From the NCBI GenBank assembly GCA_003213135.1, contig QCNT01000003.1, positions 62,001 through 126,000 on the forward strand: a DNA stretch of 64,000 nucleotides, given 5' to 3'. The notes below the pieces were generated by a model. The model made no database searches. It saw only the letters and a program-made list of their open reading frames with translations, and had not been told where the DNA came from. Both the position numbers and the translations under genes were made by a program. Source of the DNA: Pelagibacteraceae bacterium AG-426-I15 (GTDB lineage Bacteria > Pseudomonadota > Alphaproteobacteria > Pelagibacterales > Pelagibacteraceae). Each line of letters opens with the position of its first letter. The first letter of the stretch is position 1. Shown piece after piece: positions 61,894 to 64,000 of this stretch.

Positions 61894-62542
61894 TTTCTGT
61901 TTTTTCTTTAATGTATTGATTAATAGTTTTTTTTAAATCAATTTCTTTATTTTTAAAAAAATGATTTGAATTTTTGATTTCATTAAATTGTACCTCTATA
62001 CCTTTTTGATTCTCCAAACGTACTTTAAGGTCATTAATACTTTCCTTAGAAACCAGCTCATCTTTTTCACCAGATATAATTTGTCCTGATATAGGGCATG
62101 GAGCTAAGAAAGTGAAATCGTATACATTTGGTTGTGGCGAAATCGAAACAAACTTTGTCACCTCTGGTCTTCTCATAATAAGTTGCATACAAATTAATGA
62201 GCCAAAAGAAAAGCCAGAAACCCAACATTGACTAAAATCTTGGTTTTCTCTCTCTATCCAATCAAGAGCCGCAGCTGCATCTGAGAGTTCTCCTTGGCCA
62301 TTATCAAAAGTACCCTCGCTTTTTCCAACACCTCTAAAATTTATTCTTAAAACTGAAAAACCATTATCTACAAAAGACTTAAAAACTTCTACGACAACTC
62401 TATTATTCATAGTTCCGCCATATTGCGGGTGAGGTTGTAATACGACTGCTATCGGAGATTTTTGTTTTCCATTTTTAAAATACTTTCCCTCAAGTCTTCC
62501 AGCGGGCCCAGGTATAAAAACTTCTACACTTTTCTGTTTCAT
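61886..62542 (-). CDS. Alpha/beta hydrolase (COG2945 type)
   Basis: 218 residues. VEVFIPGPAGRLEGKYFKNG, PIAVVLQPHPQYGGTMNNRVV, LRINFRGVGKSEGTFDNGQGEL and the nucleophile elbow VSGFSFGSLICMQ are typical of the COG2945 alpha/beta hydrolase group in alphaproteobacteria; the acid and histidine are in SGEKDELVS and KNSNHFFKN. Substrate unknown. Divergent from the IscR-type regulator. Confidence 0.85.
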   Translation of the reverse strand: MKQKSVEVFIPGPAGRLEGKYFKNGKQKSPIAVVLQPHPQYGGTMNNRVVVEVFKSFVDNGFSVLRINFRGVGKSEGTFDNGQGELSDAAAALDWIERENQDFSQCWVSGFSFGSLICMQLIMRRPEVTKFVSISPQPNVYDFTFLAPCPISGQIISGEKDELVSKESINDLKVRLENQKGIEVQFNEIKNSNHFFKNKEIDLKKTINQYIKEKTEIM

Positions 62543-62623
62543 GATTAATAATGATAATTATTTTCAAAAAAAAAATAGATTTATAACATGTTTTAACCGC
62601 GTCATATTTTTTTTTTTATTAAG

Positions 62624-62669
62624 TTGACTATATTACTAGGAATAACTAAATAATTAATGATATTGGAGG
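62624..62669 (+). promoter_or_regulatory. Promoter and possible iron-sulfur operator of the iscR-suf operon
   Basis: TTGACT at 62624-62629 is followed after 17 bp by TAAATA (62647-62652), a plausible -35/-10 pair. TTGACTATATTACTAGG (62624-62640) also resembles Rrf2/IscR-type operators (TTGACT...ACTxGG), which would suit autorepression by the adjacent regulator. TGGAGG lies just before the iscR ATG. The operator reading is inferred. Confidence 0.5.
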
Positions 62670-62673
62670 TTAA

Positions 62674-63099
62674 ATGAAGCTAACTACAAAAGGCAGATAT
62701 GCTGTAATGGCAATGGCAGACTTAGCAGCTAATGGGACAGGAGGCCCTATTAGTCTTACAGAGATATCCACGAGGCAAAATATATCTGTATCGTACTTAG
62801 AACAACTTTTTCTTAAGTTAAAAAACAAAAAATTAGTTAAAAGTGTAAGAGGTCCGTCTGGAGGTTATCTCATAGAGGGAAATCCAAAAGAGATTAGAAT
62901 TTCAAATATTATATTTGCAGTAGATGAACAGGTAAAAACTTTAAATTGCAACAAAGATTCAAAAAAAAGTTGTAACGGAAAATCCACAAAATGTATTACA
63001 CATAATTTATGGGATGAATTAGAAAATCATATTAATAACTTTTTTGATAAAGTAAGTTTAAATGATGTGGTCAAACAAAAAAATATCGAAATTAAATAA
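62674..63099 (+). CDS. iscR: Rrf2 family regulator, IscR-type
   Basis: 141 residues. Winged helix MKLTTKGRYAVMAMADLAAN, NISVSYLEQLFLKLKNKKLVKSVRGPSGGYLI. Three cysteines C92, C100 and C107 with H110 resemble the [2Fe-2S] ligands of IscR, though spaced differently (7 and 6 residues between). It likely senses Fe-S status and controls the suf operon, since sufB begins at its stop codon. Confidence 0.9.
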   Translation: MKLTTKGRYAVMAMADLAANGTGGPISLTEISTRQNISVSYLEQLFLKLKNKKLVKSVRGPSGGYLIEGNPKEIRISNIIFAVDEQVKTLNCNKDSKKSCNGKSTKCITHNLWDELENHINNFFDKVSLNDVVKQKNIEIK

Positions 63100-64000
63100 A
63101 TGAAAAATCAAAATATAAATACAAATCAAGAATATAAATACGGCTTTACAACAGACATTGAAAATATCCGTGCACCCAAGGGTTTAAATGAGAACTCAAT
63201 TAAATTCATTTCTAAAATGAAAAAAGAACCTAAATGGATGTTAGAATGGAGGCTGAAAGCGTTTAATAGATTGAAAAATTTAAAGGAACCTAATTGGCAG
63301 AAACCTAAGTATCCTAAAATTAATTATCAAGAACTGTATTATTATTCGGCACCAAAAAGTGCTTCAGATAAACCAAAAAGTTTAGACGAGGTTGATCCTA
63401 AGCTTCTTGAAACATATAAAAAACTTGGAATTCCATTGAACGAGCAAAAAAAATTAAGCGGCGTTGCTGTAGATGCGGTTTTCGACTCAGTTTCTGTTGC
63501 AACAACTTATAAAGAAGAACTTACAAAAAAAGGAATTATTTTTTGTTCAATATCTGAAGCAATACAAAAACATCCAGATTTGGTAAAAAAATATATAGGT
63601 TCAGTCATTCCATTAACTGATCATTATTTTGCAACACTTAATTCAGCAGTTTTCACTGATGGTTCTTTTGTTTACATACCTCCAAACGTTAGATGCCCGA
63701 TGGAACTTTCGACATACTTTAGAATAAATGCCGCTGAAACCGGTCAATTCGAAAGAACATTAATAATTGCCGACAAAGGTAGTTACGTTAGCTATCTTGA
63801 GGGGTGTACAGCGCCTATGCGTGATGAAAACCAATTACACGCCGCTAATGTAGAATTGATAGCTCTAGATGATGCAGAAATTAAATATTCTACAGTCCAA
63901 AATTGGTATCCTGGTGATAAAGATGGTGTTGGAGGAATATATAATTTTGTAACCAAAAGGGGAGCTTGTCGAGGTAAAAATTCAAAAATTTCATGGACAC
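63100..64000 (+). CDS. sufB: Fe-S cluster assembly protein SufB (partial, 3' end outside window)
   Basis: 300 codons open to the window edge from ATG 63100, directly after the iscR stop. Recognisable SufB sequence: [115 protein letters not shown] and [42 protein letters not shown]. It is the scaffold of the SUF system with SufC and SufD, expected downstream. Confidence 0.95.
   Translation, partial: MKNQNINTNQEYKYGFTTDIENIRAPKGLNENSIKFISKMKKEPKWMLEWRLKAFNRLKNLKEPNWQKPKYPKINYQELYYYSAPKSASDKPKSLDEVDPKLLETYKKLGIPLNEQKKLSGVAVDAVFDSVSVATTYKEELTKKGIIFCSISEAIQKHPDLVKKYIGSVIPLTDHYFATLNSAVFTDGSFVYIPPNVRCPMELSTYFRINAAETGQFERTLIIADKGSYVSYLEGCTAPMRDENQLHAANVELIALDDAEIKYSTVQNWYPGDKDGVGGIYNFVTKRGACRGKNSKISWT

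Noticed and set aside
1-64000. CRISPR arrays, IS elements, prophage, tRNA or rRNA genes
   Set aside because: Gaps between genes are too short and no repeat-spacer pattern, transposase, integrase or cloverleaf-like sequence was seen by eye.

Overview
The window is AT-rich and densely packed, with most neighbouring genes on one strand separated by 0-10 bp or overlapping by 1, 4 or 8 bp. The gene set points to a streamlined marine alphaproteobacterium of the SAR11 clade (Pelagibacterales): several carboxylate and amino-acid uptake systems with abundant periplasmic binding proteins, a tandem glycine riboswitch in front of gcvT, an AmtB transporter, class-I photolyase, 5-oxoprolinase, AcuI-type reductase, a very short RNase E/G, and no rRNA, tRNA, IS element, prophage or CRISPR. 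The clade assignment is inference from gene content and composition.

Layout. 1-1556: truncated AbrB-type membrane protein and a divergent P5C-reductase-like gene. 1573-6468: branched-chain amino-acid ABC importer livHMGF plus binding protein, closed by a strong terminator. 6531-14654: CsaA, a LysE-type exporter, aconitase, 2-methylcitrate dehydratase and a tripartite tricarboxylate transporter (tctCBA), a likely carboxylate uptake-and-use block. 14647-18231: TerC and a TRAP transporter (dctPQM). 18287-23863: photolyase, DoxX, a TPR protein, 5-oxoprolinase pxpA and pxpBC, and an EamA permease. 23894-28410: tandem glycine riboswitch and gcvT-gcvH-gcvP. 28417-33370: FAD oxidoreductase, DUF1365, cyclopropane-fatty-acid-synthase-like methyltransferase, DUF3833, SDR and TspO, a set resembling light/singlet-oxygen lipid-stress loci of other proteobacteria. 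33373-38749: FOXRED1-like oxidoreductase, Yip1, hisI, folE, acuI, LysR, bactofilin. 38856-42550: rhomboid and RseP-type intramembrane proteases, HU, AmtB. 42616-47995: peroxiredoxin, an unassigned glycosyltransferase-like gene, HCCA-isomerase-like, ABA4-like, recX, cysQ, DUF3553, mnmA. 48034-48231: an unassigned, GC-elevated, strongly structured candidate RNA. 48226-52272: membrane protein, a 27-residue basic peptide, accC-accB-aroQ, thiS-thiG. 52264-62542: RNase E/G, PBP1A, prfB with a programmed +1 frameshift, AsmA-like, tyrS, anmK, hydrolase. 62674-64000: IscR-type regulator and the start of sufB.

How they work together. Much of the window is nutrient capture (branched-chain amino acids, tricarboxylates, a TRAP substrate, ammonium, 5-oxoproline) feeding the TCA cycle and one-carbon metabolism. 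The rest is housekeeping: envelope synthesis, translation termination, RNA processing, biotin carboxylase and Fe-S assembly. Besides the annotated families there are four small genes (45, 44, 58 and 27 residues), several regulatory hairpins, and the structured RNA downstream of mnmA, which is the most promising unexplained element. No intergenic stretch exceeds 300 bp; the longest, 47996-48225, is occupied by that RNA candidate.
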